64,000 bases of DNA from Fluviirhizobium alvei (GCF_030551875.1 NZ_JAUOZU010000007.1:310001-374000), one strand, 5' to 3'. Shown: positions 1 to 10,120, numbered from the stretch's first letter. Notes: a model not told the origin generated them from the sequence alone. Numbers and translations are program-made.

Positions 1-2259
1 GATCGACATCTGCGCCCATTCGTCGGTGACCGAGACATAACGAACATCAAGCTCCGGCCAGGCTGTCTGATGATAGAATTCGAGATGCGCCATCACTTCG
101 GCGGCATAGGCCGTGGTGGTGGTGATGAAGAAATGGTTGTCGCCAAAGCGGGCAATCGTGCCATCATCATAGACCATGCCGTCTTCGCGCAGCATCAGCC
201 CGTAGCGGGCCCTGCCGACGGCAAGCTTCAGAACCGGATTGGAATAGATGCGGTTGAGGAACTCGGCTGCATCCGGTCCGGCGATCTCGATCTTGCCGAG
301 CGTCGAGACATCGCAGAGACCGGCGCGGCTGCGCACCGTCATCACTTCGCGATCGACGCTTTCGCGCCAGGTCTTTTCGCCGGCCTTGGGGAACCAGCTC
401 GAACGATACCAGAGACCGGTTTCCACCATGACGGCGCCGTTTTTCTTCGCCCAGTTGTGCAGCGGCGAATAGCGGATCGGGCGGGCATGTTCGAACCGCG
501 CAGAACCGGCGAGCGCCCCGAACGTTACCGGCGTATAGAAGGGCCGGAAGGTCGTCGTTCCGGCTTCACCCGGAGAAATGCCTCGCATGGCGGCCACGAT
601 GGCCGATGCATTGACATTGCCGAGCTTGCCCTGGTCGGTCGCCATGCCGTTGGTTGTATAGCGCTTGGCAAGCTCCACATGACCATAGCCTTCGCGCACC
701 GCGAGCCCGAGATCCTTGATATGGACATCGTTCTGGAAATCGACGAAGGCCTTCGCACGGGCTCCGGGCACGAAATAGATCGGCGTAAAGGACGGGTTCG
801 CCTCGCCTTCGACATCGACGCCGGCATAGGCCGGCGCGGTCGCGCCAAGCGCCTCGATGGCATCGACAGCCTTGCGCCAGCCATCGGCCAGCGCCTCGGC
901 TGTGCCATAAACGCCATTGGCCGAGCCGGCGGGAACGAAGGCCGGATCGACGTCCGGCGCGAGGAAGGCGGCCTTCTCCTCCGACCAAACGGGCTTGGCG
1001 CCCTTGTGGCAGAGAAGATGCACGATCGGGCTCCAACCACCCGAAACGCCCATCGCATCGCAGGCAATCTCTTCCTCAAAACCCGATCGCGACACGGTCA
1101 TCGATTTCAGGCGCGCGCCGCCCGACGTCTTTAGGATGGCTCCGCCGGCATAGACCGGAGCGTTGGCGAATTCGGGAACGAAAGCCGCATTGCGGCTATC
1201 GACGATGGCCGCGACCTCGACCCCTGCCGCAACGAGATCTCGGGCTGTTGCATGACCGGAATCGCCATTGGTGAAAATCGCGACCTTCTTGCCGGCCGCA
1301 ACGCCATAGCGGTTCAGGTAGCTGCGCATGGCCGACGCCGTCATGATGCCGGGCCGATCGTTGCCACCAAAGACCAGCGGCCTTTCTTCCGCACCGGTGG
1401 CGAGGATGGCCCGGCGGGTGGCGATGCGCCAGACGCGCTCGACGGGTCGGTCCGAAGCCGGCAGCGCGACATGTTTCTGCACCCGCTCGACCGCGCCGAA
1501 CACCTGATCGTCGAACCAGCCGAAGGCCGTAGTTCGGGTCAGGATCCGGACATTCGAGAGGCTTTCAAGCTCTGCGACCGTCTGGGAGACGAAATCGACC
1601 GCGCTCCTGCCAGCAATCGACAGGCGGCTCGACAGCAATGCACCACCGCAGGCAGTGCCTTCATCGAGAAGAATGACCCTGAGGCCGGCTCGACCAGCCG
1701 CAAGCGCGGCCATCAGACCGGCGGGGCCTGCACCAATGACCAGAAGATCGCAGAAGGCCCAGCTCTTCTCGTAACTGTCGGGATCAAGTTCACCGATCGA
1801 CAGTTTTCCGAGCCCGGCCGCCTTGCGGATAAAGGGTTCGTAGAGCTTTTCCCAGAACGCTTTCGGCCACATGAAAGTCTTGTAGTAAAAGCCGGCGCTC
1901 AGGAAGGGCGACAGCAGCGCGTTCAAACTGCCGATGTCATATTTCAGCGACGGCCAGCGGTTCTGGCTTGCGGCAATCAACCCGTCGTGAAGCTCGACCA
2001 TCGTCGCGCGCGCATTAGGCTCCGCGCGACCGCCCTGCCCGATCGTGACCAGCGCATTCGGTTCGGCCGAGCCGGCTGTATAGACGCCACGCGGACGGTG
2101 ATACTTGAAACTGCGCCCGACCAGCAGTTCGTCGTTGGCAAGCAGCGCGGAGGCCAGCGTATCACCGACATAGCCTGTGAACGGCTTGTCATCGAAACTG
2201 AAGGAGACGGGACGGCCACGTTCGACGAGACCGCCGGAAGCGAGACGATGGGCAGTCAT
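1..2259 (-). CDS. soxA: Sarcosine oxidase alpha subunit (partial, C-terminus off the left edge)
   Basis: Large subunit of heterotetrameric sarcosine oxidase, which demethylates sarcosine to glycine, passing the methyl group to tetrahydrofolate. Reading the minus strand from the ATG at 2259 gives an uninterrupted 753-codon frame running off the window; the family is about 990 residues, so roughly the last quarter is missing. Visible are the N-terminal ferredoxin-like part (GDTLASALLAN, then the SFKYHRPRG motif), a central Rossmann dinucleotide site (VIGAGPAGLMAALAA) and the start of the aminomethyltransferase-like C-terminal domain (NPSFTPIYFVPG region). The start overlaps the soxD stop as ATGA, indicating translational coupling. 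soxG should follow beyond the left edge. Long plus-strand reading frames over this interval are shadows. Confidence 0.95.
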   Translation of the reverse strand, partial: MTAHRLASGGLVERGRPVSFSFDDKPFTGYVGDTLASALLANDELLVGRSFKYHRPRGVYTAGSAEPNALVTIGQGGRAEPNARATMVELHDGLIAASQNRWPSLKYDIGSLNALLSPFLSAGFYYKTFMWPKAFWEKLYEPFIRKAAGLGKLSIGELDPDSYEKSWAFCDLLVIGAGPAGLMAALAAGRAGLRVILLDEGTACGGALLSSRLSIAGRSAVDFVSQTVAELESLSNVRILTRTTAFGWFDDQVFGAVERVQKHVALPASDRPVERVWRIATRRAILATGAEERPLVFGGNDRPGIMTASAMRSYLNRYGVAAGKKVAIFTNGDSGHATARDLVAAGVEVAAIVDSRNAAFVPEFANAPVYAGGAILKTSGGARLKSMTVSRSGFEEEIACDAMGVSGGWSPIVHLLCHKGAKPVWSEEKAAFLAPDVDPAFVPAGSANGVYGTAEALADGWRKAVDAIEALGATAPAYAGVDVEGEANPSFTPIYFVPGARAKAFVDFQNDVHIKDLGLAVREGYGHVELAKRYTTNGMATDQGKLGNVNASAIVAAMRGISPGEAGTTTFRPFYTPVTFGALAGSARFEHARPIRYSPLHNWAKKNGAVMVETGLWYRSSWFPKAGEKTWRESVDREVMTVRSRAGLCDVSTLGKIEIAGPDAAEFLNRIYSNPVLKLAVGRARYGLMLREDGMVYDDGTIARFGDNHFFITTTTAYAAEVMAHLEFYHQTAWPELDVRYVSVTDEWAQMSI

Positions 2260-2534
2260 GCCTTTTCTCCCGAAATCACGTCTGCGGCATCGCGCACCGA
2301 ATGCACCGCGTGGGTCACCGTATCGCGCTCGACAATGAGCCAGCGCCGGCAGCCGCTCGCATGTTGCCAATATTCCAGATGACGCCCCATCGGATTGTCA
2401 CGGATGAACACATAATCGAACCACACCTTCTCCGACGCATTGGCATCGGGCCGGCGGATGCTGGCATCGCCGCGAATGGAAAATTCCTCGGTGGGTCTCT
2501 TGCCGCAATGCGGACAGGTGATCAGGCTTGCCAT
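2256..2534 (-). CDS. soxD: Sarcosine oxidase delta subunit
   Basis: Small zinc-binding subunit of heterotetrameric sarcosine oxidase, 92 residues, normal for the family. The N-terminal CPHCGKRPTEEF motif supplies Cys7 and Cys10, and the later HASGC supplies His58 and Cys62; this C-x2-C ... H-x3-C spacing matches the zinc site known for the delta subunit. The FDYVFIRDNPMG stretch, which packs against the other subunits, is present. The gene lies 12 bp after soxB and overlaps soxA by 4 bp, in the canonical soxB-D-A order. The subunit is structural and has no catalytic role of its own. Confidence 0.96.
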   Translation of the reverse strand: MASLITCPHCGKRPTEEFSIRGDASIRRPDANASEKVWFDYVFIRDNPMGRHLEYWQHASGCRRWLIVERDTVTHAVHSVRDAADVISGEKA

Positions 2535-2546
2535 AGGGGTCAGCTC

Positions 2547-3797
2547 TCAATGCAGATTGGGTTGCGGACCCTTGCCGCCTTCGTCGACGGCATAGCCGCG
2601 TTCGAAACGGTCAAGGCGCAATTCCCGGGCAACCGGGTGGGATTCGTTTTTGGCGATGAGATGGGCAAAGCAGAAGCCCGAAGCGGGCGTGGCCTTGAAG
2701 CCGCCATAACACCAGCCGGTGTTGAGGTAGAGATTGGAAATCGGCGTCTTGTCGATGATCGGCGAACCGTCCATGCTCATGTCCATCACACCGCCCCATG
2801 TTCTCAGAACCTTGGACCGCGACAGGCCGGGCACCATCGAGATCCCCTGTTCGAAGACATGTTCGACCATCGCGAGGCCGCCGCGGCGCGCATAGGAATT
2901 GTAACCGTCGATATCGCCGCCGAAGACGAGCCCGCCCTTGTCGGACTGCGAAATATAGAAATGCCCCATGCCGAAGGTGATCACCTGATCGACCACAGGC
3001 TTGAGCCCTTCGCTTACGAAGGCCTGCAGGACATGGCTTTCGATCGGCAGCCTGAGGCCCGCCATATCGGCCGTCACCGTCGAATGCCCGGCGGTGGCGA
3101 GTGCCAGACGGTTGCAGCCGATGGTGCCGCGCGTCGTTTCGACCCCGGTCACGACGCCATCCTTCTTGAGGATGCCGGTAACTTCGCAATTCTGGATGAT
3201 GTCGACGCCCCGCATGTCCGCGCCGCGTCCATAGCCCCAGGCCACGGCATCATGCCGGGCAGTGCCGCCGCGCCGCTGAATGAGCCCGCCCTGAATGGGA
3301 AAGCGCGCATGGTTGAAATTGAGATAGGGTGCCATCTTCATCAATTGTTCGCGGCTCAGCATCTCCGCGTCGACGCCCTCCATCATCATGGCATTGCCGC
3401 GCCGCGCATAGGCATCCCGCTGACCGTCGGTATGATAGAGATTTATGACGCCGCGCTGCGACACCATCGCATTGTAATTGAAGTCCTGCTCCAGCCCTTC
3501 CCACAGTTTCATCGACAGTTCGTAGAAAGGTTCATTGCCAGGAAGCATGTAATTCGAGCGGATGATCGTGGTATTGCGGCCGATATTGCCTGAGCCGAGA
3601 TAGCTCTTCTCCAGAACCGCGACATTGGTGATGCCGAATTCCTTGGCGAGATAGTAGGCGGTCGCAAGACCATGCCCGCCGCCGCCGACGATGATCACGT
3701 CATAATGCGGTTTCGGATCAGGGTTGCGCCAGGCCGGCTTCCAGCCACGGTTTCCCCGAAGTCCTTCCAAGAACACAGATAAAGCTGAAAACCGCAT
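2547..3797 (-). CDS. soxB: Sarcosine oxidase beta subunit
   Basis: Catalytic flavoprotein subunit that oxidises sarcosine. I chose the ATG at 3797 (416 residues, beginning MRFSALSVF and reaching GNRGWKP) because it matches the family N-terminus; a TTG at 3854 would add 19 atypical residues. The FAD-binding motif VGGGGHGLATAYYLAKE is at about residues 37-53. His182 in the RHDAVAWGYGR motif is the candidate covalent FMN attachment residue. The C-terminus ends with the usual GPQPNLH. First gene of the sox operon in this window. No dedicated regulator is visible next to it; the 327 bp upstream separate it from the divergent cysD. Confidence 0.96.
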   Translation of the reverse strand: MRFSALSVFLEGLRGNRGWKPAWRNPDPKPHYDVIIVGGGGHGLATAYYLAKEFGITNVAVLEKSYLGSGNIGRNTTIIRSNYMLPGNEPFYELSMKLWEGLEQDFNYNAMVSQRGVINLYHTDGQRDAYARRGNAMMMEGVDAEMLSREQLMKMAPYLNFNHARFPIQGGLIQRRGGTARHDAVAWGYGRGADMRGVDIIQNCEVTGILKKDGVVTGVETTRGTIGCNRLALATAGHSTVTADMAGLRLPIESHVLQAFVSEGLKPVVDQVITFGMGHFYISQSDKGGLVFGGDIDGYNSYARRGGLAMVEHVFEQGISMVPGLSRSKVLRTWGGVMDMSMDGSPIIDKTPISNLYLNTGWCYGGFKATPASGFCFAHLIAKNESHPVARELRLDRFERGYAVDEGGKGPQPNLH

Positions 3798-4124
3798 GGA
3801 CCTTCCATTCAACAAGCATGGCAGCGGACGGGGCCGCTTTTTGCACTGCATCAATCTGGCAGAAACAAACGCGTGTTACCACGCCTGAGGGGACCGATGC
3901 TTTGCTTTTTGAGACATGTTTGCGGTGGAGACCAGATAGATGCGGACGGACTGTCGCAAAGCGGCCACATTCGCCAACGAAGAGGATGGCAACCTTTGGA
4001 GATGGCCTGCAAACGCAAGCCAAGCGTGGGCTTTGCAGTCAAAAAGGTTGCCAGACAGAAACAAACTCTCTAAACGCACACGACACTTGGCGACAACGCG
4101 TATTTTGCGGAGCAAATATCTACC
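3798..4124. other. Intergenic region between divergent soxB and cysD
   Basis: 327 bp without a supportable gene. It must contain the promoters of the minus-strand sox operon and the plus-strand cys operon. Short frames on both strands have no family features and no good ribosome site. I could not pick out a convincing -35/-10 pair, operator or riboswitch by eye. Confidence 0.6.
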
Positions 4125-5024
4125 ATGTCCCTTACACATCTTCAGCGTCTTGAAGCTGAGGCCATCCATATCTTTCGGGAAGTGGCGGCGACATTCTCCA
4201 ATCCGGTGATGCTATATTCCATCGGCAAGGACTCGTCGGTCATGCTGCACCTGGCGATGAAGGCCTTTTATCCTGCCAAACCGCCTTTCCCTTTCCTGCA
4301 TGTCGATACGACCTGGAAATTCCGCGAAATGACGGCATTTCGCGACAAGATGGCGAAAGATCTCGGCATCGATCTTCTGGTTCACGTCAATCCGGATGGC
4401 GTTGAACAGGGCATCGGCCCCTTCACCCACGGCTCCAACGTCCATACCCATGTCATGAAGACGCTCGGCCTGCGCCAGGCGCTCGACAAGTATGGTTTTG
4501 ACGCCGCCTTCGGTGGCGCCCGTCGCGACGAGGAAAAGAGCCGCGCCAAGGAACGCATTTTCTCCTTCCGCAATGCACAGCATTCCTGGGATCCGAAGAA
4601 CCAGCGCCCGGAAATGTGGAAGACCTACAATACACGCGTTGGCCAGGGTGAATCGATCCGCGTCTTCCCGCTGTCGAACTGGACCGAGCTCGACATCTGG
4701 CAGTATATCATGAAGGAAAACATTCCGATCGTGCCGCTATACTTCGCCGCCAAGCGTCCGGTCGTCGAAAAGGACGGCATGCTGATCATGGTCGACGACG
4801 ACCGCATGCCGATCGGTCCGGAGGATGTCATCGAGCACCGTCTGGTCCGCTTCCGTACCCTCGGCTGTTATCCGCTGACTGGCGCGATCGAATCCGATGC
4901 CGCCGATCTTCAGGATATCGTTCGCGAGATGCTTACCGCCCGTACGTCGGAGCGCCAAGGCCGTCTGATCGACAAGGATGAAGCCGGCTCGATGGAGAAG
5001 AAGAAGCGCGAGGGGTATTTCTGA
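4125..5024 (+). CDS. cysD: Sulfate adenylyltransferase subunit 2
   Basis: Small subunit of ATP sulfurylase, which makes adenosine 5'-phosphosulfate from ATP and sulfate in assimilatory sulfate activation; cytoplasmic partner of CysN. At 299 residues the length is normal. The PP-loop (ATP-pyrophosphatase type) motif [14 protein letters not shown] is near residue 31, followed by the family's [27 protein letters not shown] and C-terminal KKKREGYF. The stop and the next start share one base (TGATG), so cysD and cysNC are translationally coupled. The product may also feed PAPS for sulfation of surface glycans, but the sequence does not show this. Confidence 0.97.
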   Translation: MSLTHLQRLEAEAIHIFREVAATFSNPVMLYSIGKDSSVMLHLAMKAFYPAKPPFPFLHVDTTWKFREMTAFRDKMAKDLGIDLLVHVNPDGVEQGIGPFTHGSNVHTHVMKTLGLRQALDKYGFDAAFGGARRDEEKSRAKERIFSFRNAQHSWDPKNQRPEMWKTYNTRVGQGESIRVFPLSNWTELDIWQYIMKENIPIVPLYFAAKRPVVEKDGMLIMVDDDRMPIGPEDVIEHRLVRFRTLGCYPLTGAIESDAADLQDIVREMLTARTSERQGRLIDKDEAGSMEKKKREGYF

Positions 5025-6916
5025 TGAGCATTGCAGAACAGGTCGACGTTTCGGGCGACATGATCGAATATCTCAAGGAGCAGGAAAAGAAATCCATGCT
5101 CCGCTTCCTGACCTGCGGGTCGGTCGACGACGGCAAATCGACCCTGATCGGTCGCCTGCTCTATGACACCAAGCTGATTTTCGAAGATCAGCTTGCCACG
5201 CTCGAACGCGACAGCCTCAAACACGGCACCGACGGCGAAAACATCGATTTCGCGCTGCTGGTCGATGGTCTTGAAGCCGAGCGCGAACAGGGCATCACCA
5301 TCGACGTCGCCTATCGCTTCTTTGCAACCGCCAAGCGCAAGTTCATCGTTGCCGACACTCCTGGCCACGAACAATATACGCGCAACATGGCGACCGGCGC
5401 TTCGACCGCCGATCTCGCCGTCGTGCTGGTCGACAGCCGCCAGGGCATTCTCAAGCAGACGCGTCGCCACTCCTACATCGCCTCGCTGCTCGGCATTCGC
5501 AACATCGTGCTGGCCGTCAACAAGATCGACCTGATGGATTATTCCCAGGAGGTCTTCGACAAGATCGTTGCCGACTACATGGAATTCGCCAAGGATCTCG
5601 GCTTCACCTCGATCCAGCCGATCCCGATGTCGGCGCGTTTCGGCGACAATGTCACGATGCAGTCGAGCCGGATGCCCTGGTACAAGGGTCCGACGCTGCT
5701 CAGCCATCTCGAAACGGTTCCCGTCGAGAACGAATATCTCGACAAGGCCTTCCGCTTCCCGGTTCAATATGTCGTTCGCCCGAACCTCGATTTCCGCGGT
5801 TTTGCCGGTCAGGTCGCCTCCGGCCGTATCAAGGCAGGCGACAAGCTGACCGTTGCCAAGTCCGGCCAGCAGTCCGTGGTCAAGGAAATCGTCACCCACG
5901 ACGGCAATATCGACGAGGCCATCGAAGGCCAGGCCGTGACGATCGTGCTCGCCGACCAGATCGACATCTCGCGTGGCGACATGCTGGTCGATCCGGAAAA
6001 CCGTCCGCATGTGGCCGACCAGTTCCAGGCGCATATCATCTGGTTCGATGCCCAGCCGATGATTCCGGGCCGTTCCTACATTCTGCGCACCGAAGTCGAC
6101 AGCGTTTCGGCAACCGTGACCGCGCTGAAGCACCAGGTCAACATCAACACGTTCGCGCACGAGGCTGCCAAGCACCTCAACATGAACGAAGTGGGCGAGT
6201 GCAACATCTCCACCCAGTCGCCGATTGCCTTTGATCCCTATCGGACCAATCGCGTCACCGGCAACTTCATCCTCATCGATCGCTTCACCAATGCGACGGT
6301 CGGTGCCGGCATGATCGACCATCCGCTGCGTCGTGCATCCAACGTGCACTGGCAGGCGATGGAAGTGAACAAGGAAGCCCGCGCGGCGCTCAAGAACCAG
6401 AAGCCGGCCGTGCTCTGGTTCACGGGTTTCTCCGGTTCGGGCAAATCCACCATTGCCAACAATCTCGAAAAGCTGCTGACCGCCCAGGGCAAGCATACGT
6501 TCATGCTTGATGGCGACAACATCCGTCACGGGCTCAACCGCGACCTGGGCTTCACTGCCGAGGATCGGGTTGAAAACATCCGCCGTGTCGCCGAAGTCGC
6601 CAAGCTGATGACCGATGCCGGCCTGATCGTGATCGTCTCCTTCATCTCGCCGTTCCGTTCCGAGCGCCGCATGGCGCGCGAACTGTTCCCGGAACACGAG
6701 TTCATTGAAGTGTTCGTCGACACGCCGCTGGAAGAGTGCATCAAGCGCGACCCGAAGGGGCTCTACAAGAAGGCAAGTGCCGGCGAGATCGCTAACTTCA
6801 CCGGCATCAGCTCGCCCTATGAGCCGCCGGAAGCACCGGAAGTGCATCTGCGCACGCTTGGTCATTCGGCCGAAGAGCTTGCGATCCAGATCGAAACCTT
6901 CCTGAACAAGCGGTGA
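5024..6916 (+). CDS. cysN: Bifunctional sulfate adenylyltransferase subunit 1 / APS kinase (CysN-CysC fusion)
   Basis: 630-residue fusion. The N-terminal part (about 1-450) is the translation-factor-type GTPase CysN that drives APS synthesis: P-loop GSVDDGKST at 32-40, DTPGHEQY at 111-118 and NKID at 166-169. The C-terminal part (about 455-630) is APS kinase, converting APS to PAPS: a second P-loop GFSGSGKST at 468-476, and FISPFRSER from about 540, which carries the conserved phospho-acceptor-type serine. This is the NodQ-like arrangement common in rhizobia. It overlaps cysD by one base, and cysQ follows after 3 bp. A 936-residue frame on the opposite strand is a codon-bias shadow. Confidence 0.97.
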   Translation: MSIAEQVDVSGDMIEYLKEQEKKSMLRFLTCGSVDDGKSTLIGRLLYDTKLIFEDQLATLERDSLKHGTDGENIDFALLVDGLEAEREQGITIDVAYRFFATAKRKFIVADTPGHEQYTRNMATGASTADLAVVLVDSRQGILKQTRRHSYIASLLGIRNIVLAVNKIDLMDYSQEVFDKIVADYMEFAKDLGFTSIQPIPMSARFGDNVTMQSSRMPWYKGPTLLSHLETVPVENEYLDKAFRFPVQYVVRPNLDFRGFAGQVASGRIKAGDKLTVAKSGQQSVVKEIVTHDGNIDEAIEGQAVTIVLADQIDISRGDMLVDPENRPHVADQFQAHIIWFDAQPMIPGRSYILRTEVDSVSATVTALKHQVNINTFAHEAAKHLNMNEVGECNISTQSPIAFDPYRTNRVTGNFILIDRFTNATVGAGMIDHPLRRASNVHWQAMEVNKEARAALKNQKPAVLWFTGFSGSGKSTIANNLEKLLTAQGKHTFMLDGDNIRHGLNRDLGFTAEDRVENIRRVAEVAKLMTDAGLIVIVSFISPFRSERRMARELFPEHEFIEVFVDTPLEECIKRDPKGLYKKASAGEIANFTGISSPYEPPEAPEVHLRTLGHSAEELAIQIETFLNKR

Positions 6917-6919
6917 TCC

Positions 6920-7699
6920 ATGCTCGCAGTTCTGGAAATCATCGCGTTTGATGCCGGCAAGGCCATTCTCGAGGTCTATCACGGCACGACCGAAGTGAGC
7001 GTGAAGGCGGATTCGTCCCCCGTCACGCAAGCCGACGAGAAGGCCGAAGAGATCATCCTCGCCGGTCTTGCCAAGGCCTATCCGCATATTCCGGTGGTCG
7101 CCGAGGAATCGGTGGCAGCCGGCCGTGTTCCGGATATTTCCGAAGGCCGGTTCTTCCTGGTCGATCCGCTGGATGGAACCAAGGAATTCATCAACAAGCG
7201 CGATGACTTCACGGTCAATATCGCGCTGATCGAAAAGGGCGTGCCCGTTGCCGGCATCGTCTATGCCCCGGCCAAGGGCGTGGCCTATACCGGACAGGCC
7301 GGCAAGGCCGAGAAGCTGACGATCGGTGCGGATTTTGCGATCACGCATCGCGAGCCCATTGCCTGCCGGGCTCCCTCGGGTGAACTGACCGCTGTCGCCA
7401 GCCGGTCGCACAATTCGCCTGAGACCGAAGCCTTCCTTTCCGAGAAGGGCATTACATCGATCAAGTCGGTCGGTTCGTCGCTGAAATTCTGCCTCGTTGC
7501 CGAAGGTGCCGCCGATGTCTATCCGCGGTTCGGACGCACGATGGAATGGGACACGGCGGCCGGCGATGCCGTTCTGCGCGCCGCAGGCGGTATCACCGTC
7601 GATCTCGACGGCAACCCGTTCCTCTATGGCAAGGTGAAGCAAGCCAGCGACAGCGACTTCGCCAACGGCCATTTCATCGCCTGGAACCGGCTTCCCTGA
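6920..7699 (+). CDS. cysQ: 3'(2'),5'-bisphosphate nucleotidase CysQ
   Basis: Inositol-monophosphatase-family phosphatase that hydrolyses 3'-phosphoadenosine 5'-phosphate left over after PAPS use, relieving product inhibition and recycling AMP. It has 259 residues, the usual size. The metal-binding signature DPLDGTKEF is at 82-90, preceded by the AEES glutamate region near 62, and the second signature with WDTAAGDAVL is at 210-219. It is the third gene of the cysD-cysNC-cysQ operon, 3 bp after cysNC, which supports the PAP-phosphatase assignment over a generic inositol phosphatase. A strong intrinsic terminator follows 35 bp downstream. Confidence 0.94.
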   Translation: MLAVLEIIAFDAGKAILEVYHGTTEVSVKADSSPVTQADEKAEEIILAGLAKAYPHIPVVAEESVAAGRVPDISEGRFFLVDPLDGTKEFINKRDDFTVNIALIEKGVPVAGIVYAPAKGVAYTGQAGKAEKLTIGADFAITHREPIACRAPSGELTAVASRSHNSPETEAFLSEKGITSIKSVGSSLKFCLVAEGAADVYPRFGRTMEWDTAAGDAVLRAAGGITVDLDGNPFLYGKVKQASDSDFANGHFIAWNRLP

Positions 7700-7733
7700 T
7701 CTACCTCGGGAATGCTCCACAATTCATTCATGG

Positions 7734-7759
7734 GCCCCCGCCAAAAGCGGGGGCTTTTT
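7734..7759 (+). terminator. Rho-independent terminator of the cys operon
   Basis: A perfect 8-bp GC-rich stem (GCCCCCGC at 7734-7741 pairing with 7747-7754) with a 5-nt loop is followed at once by five T residues. It sits 35 bp after the cysQ stop. Confidence 0.9.
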
Positions 7760-7834
7760 GCTGCCGGATCTGCGAGAACCTTCGCGAGGAGACAAGACGG
7801 CAGGTCTTTGCCGCCAGAGGGAACGTGATCAACC

Positions 7835-8593
7835 ATGATGCTTGAGAAGTATTTCATACCCTCCTGTGAGCGTGGCGCCGAACTGGAGGTCGTTGCCGCA
7901 ACACCATCGGCGGACGGTCCGCACCCGACCCTCATCTTCAACCATGGCTCGACTGGCCGTGGCCAGAACAAGGCAATCTATCGCAGGACGATCAGCCCGG
8001 CAGTAATCGCCAACCACTTCGTTGCGCGCGGCTGGAATGTACTGTTTCCGCAGCGTCGCGGACGCGGAAAATCGGGCGGGCTTTATGGTGAAGCGTTGGC
8101 TCCCGATGGTTCCGGCTATTCCTGCAATGCAGATATCGCCATTGCCGGCTTCGAACGGGCAATCGAAGACATCGATTCGGTCATGGACCATGTGCGCGCC
8201 CGCCCCGATATCGACCAGAACCGGCTCGCCATTGCCGGCGTCTCGCGCGGCGGCATCCTGTCGATCGCCTATGCCGGCATGCGGCCGAATATCTTTCGCG
8301 CAGCCATCAATTTCAACGGCGGCTGGTTGGGCAGAGCCTGTCCGAGCCACGAGACTGTCAATCCTCAGCTGTTTGAACGCGGCGCATCGGCTGGAATTCC
8401 GACGCTCTGGCTGCACGGAAGCCACGACCAATATTATCGCATCGGCCATTGCCGGGCCAACTTCGACCGGTTCGTTGCCGCCGGCGGTAAGGGAACATTC
8501 GTCGCTGCACGCATGGGGCATGCCCTGATGTTCAAGCCTGCTCTCTGGAAAGCGCCTATGGACCTCTATCTGGAGAGTGTCGGCCTCGCCTGA
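7835..8593 (+). CDS. Alpha/beta hydrolase (dienelactone-hydrolase/peptidase-like)
   Basis: 252-residue single-domain alpha/beta hydrolase, probably cytoplasmic since no signal peptide is visible. The nucleophile elbow GVSRGG places the catalytic serine at residue 137, the acid is probably Asp198 in LHGSHDQ, and the histidine is His229 in the MGHAL motif, giving a complete triad. An oxyanion-type FNHGSTG segment is near residue 35. The start has two adjacent ATG codons (7835, 7838) and cannot be resolved by eye. It is monocistronic, convergent with the Lrp-type regulator 13 bp away. Substrate unknown; dienelactone hydrolase and short-chain esterase relatives share these features. Confidence 0.8.
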   Translation: MMLEKYFIPSCERGAELEVVAATPSADGPHPTLIFNHGSTGRGQNKAIYRRTISPAVIANHFVARGWNVLFPQRRGRGKSGGLYGEALAPDGSGYSCNADIAIAGFERAIEDIDSVMDHVRARPDIDQNRLAIAGVSRGGILSIAYAGMRPNIFRAAINFNGGWLGRACPSHETVNPQLFERGASAGIPTLWLHGSHDQYYRIGHCRANFDRFVAAGGKGTFVAARMGHALMFKPALWKAPMDLYLESVGLA

Positions 8594-8606
8594 AAGCTCC
8601 CGCAAT

Positions 8607-9068
8607 TCAGGCTTCCAGATCGAGGCTCAATCCATGCTTGATCGTCTTTAGCGCGATCAGGCTTCTATATTTTCGAACGATCGATTGTTGATCTGTCATC
8701 AGCCGATCGATGAATGCATTATATTCCTGCAGATTGCGGACAACGACCAGTACCACAAAATCCATATCGCCGGTCACGTACCAGCAGGATTGCACCTCCG
8801 GAGCGCGATCGAGCCACTGCTGAAGCTGTTGCAGCGTATGGCGATGTTCGTTCTGGATCTCCAGTTCGACCAGTACCGAAAGTGTCCGGTCCACGGCCTG
8901 CGGGCTGACGACCGCGACGATCCTTTCGATTACGCCTTCCTGCTTCAGCTTCGCGATACGCCGCTCGGTGGCAGAAACCGAAAGATTGATCGTTTCGGCA
9001 ATCACCTTGCAAGGGACATCTGCATTCTGCTGCAGAAGGGACAAGATTGCGCGATCCACATCGTCCAT
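8607..9068 (-). CDS. Lrp/AsnC family transcriptional regulator
   Basis: Leucine-responsive-type regulator of 153 residues with an N-terminal AsnC helix-turn-helix (residues about 1-60, DDVDRAILSLLQQNADVP and the recognition stretch SVSATERRIAKL) and a C-terminal RAM ligand/oligomerisation domain (SCWYVTGDMDFVVLVVV). I start at the ATG at 9068, which has GGAG nine bases upstream and gives the family N-terminus; an ATG at 9083 is in frame. It is divergent from the PLP dehydratase, with about 90 bp between starts. Lrp proteins commonly control the adjacent divergent amino-acid gene, so the dehydratase is the likely target (inference). Confidence 0.9.
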   Translation of the reverse strand: MDDVDRAILSLLQQNADVPCKVIAETINLSVSATERRIAKLKQEGVIERIVAVVSPQAVDRTLSVLVELEIQNEHRHTLQQLQQWLDRAPEVQSCWYVTGDMDFVVLVVVRNLQEYNAFIDRLMTDQQSIVRKYRSLIALKTIKHGLSLDLEA

Positions 9069-9157
9069 AGCGTGCATCTCCATTGTTATGCGTATTATCG
9101 GCTCCAGAATAACATATTGCGCGGCTTTTCTGCATGATTAATCGCTATCATCACGCG

Positions 9158-10120
9158 ATGACAAAACAAGCACCACTCTCCCCTCGCCGGATCATGGACG
9201 CCAGAACGCGGATCGATCCTCTGTTTCTCGACACGCCGCTATTGCAGGCGAACCTGAACGGTCTCTCGATCCTCGCAAAGGATGAGACCGAAAACCCGAT
9301 CCGCAGTTTCAAGGGCCGCGGAACCAGCTTCTATCTTGCAGAGAACGCCCACGACACGGCACCGCTGGTCACCGCATCCGCAGGGAATTTCGGCCAGGGT
9401 CTCGCTTACAATGCTGGCAAGCATGGTCGCACGCTGATCGTCTTTGCGAGTGTCAACGCCAGCCCGGTGAAAATCGATGCGATGCGGCGGTTCGGGGCGG
9501 AGGTCATGCTCGCCGGCGACGATTTCGACGCCGCAAAGGCGGCCGCAAAACGCCACGCCGAAGAAAAGGGACTGCGCTTCGTTGAAGATGGCGCAGAAGC
9601 GGCGATCGCCGAAGGTGCCGGAACCATCGCGGCGGAACTCACCGATCATGGCGAGGCGATCGATGCCATCTACATACCGCTTGGCAACGGCGCGCTTGCA
9701 GCCGGCATCGGTTGCTGGTTCAGAATGCAATCGCCCAGCACGCGGATTATCGCTGTCGCCGCAAGCGGCGCGCCCTGCATGGCCCTTTCCCACCGGGCGG
9801 GCCAATCGATCTCGACGGAGGAAGCGCGCACAATTGCTGACGGCATTGCGGTCAGGATTCCGGTGCCGCAGGCTGTCGAATGGCTTCAGGACACAATTGA
9901 CGACGTGGTGCTTGTCGATGACGACCAGATCATTGCCGCGATGCGTTTTGCCCATGAACGCTGGGGACGCGTCGTAGAGCCGGCGGGTGCTGCCGGTCTT
10001 GCCGGCATTCTGGCGGAACGGAGCGATTGGACAGCACGCCGCGTTGCGACGATCCTCTGTGGCGGCAACCTCACGGACAAGCAGATCGCATCCTGGCTTC
10101 CATCTGCCAGCAACAGATAA
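9158..10120 (+). CDS. PLP-dependent serine/threonine dehydratase-like enzyme
   Basis: Fold-type II PLP enzyme of the tryptophan-synthase-beta family. From the ATG at 9158 (320 residues) the Schiff-base lysine is Lys52 in RSFKGRG. ASAGNFGQGLA is the asparagine loop that grips the substrate carboxylate, LGNGALAAG is the glycine-rich phosphate loop, and LCGGNLT is near the C-terminus. No regulatory ACT domain is present, so it resembles catabolic dehydratases or serine/threonine racemase relatives more than biosynthetic IlvA. An in-frame ATG at 9134 is also possible; neither start has a clear Shine-Dalgarno. The divergent Lrp gene suggests amino-acid control. Exact substrate not determined. Confidence 0.82.
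   Translation: MTKQAPLSPRRIMDARTRIDPLFLDTPLLQANLNGLSILAKDETENPIRSFKGRGTSFYLAENAHDTAPLVTASAGNFGQGLAYNAGKHGRTLIVFASVNASPVKIDAMRRFGAEVMLAGDDFDAAKAAAKRHAEEKGLRFVEDGAEAAIAEGAGTIAAELTDHGEAIDAIYIPLGNGALAAGIGCWFRMQSPSTRIIAVAASGAPCMALSHRAGQSISTEEARTIADGIAVRIPVPQAVEWLQDTIDDVVLVDDDQIIAAMRFAHERWGRVVEPAGAAGLAGILAERSDWTARRVATILCGGNLTDKQIASWLPSASNR

Noticed and set aside
70-2382. Plus-strand frames opposite sarcosine oxidase genes
   Set aside because: The minus strand encodes a clear soxA with conserved motifs; the plus frames lack recognisable features.
4910-7720. 936-residue minus-strand reading frame opposite cysNC/cysQ
   Set aside because: It mirrors the codon structure of well-supported cys genes, has no family motifs and is Gly/Asp/Arg-rich like other antisense shadows of high-GC genes.
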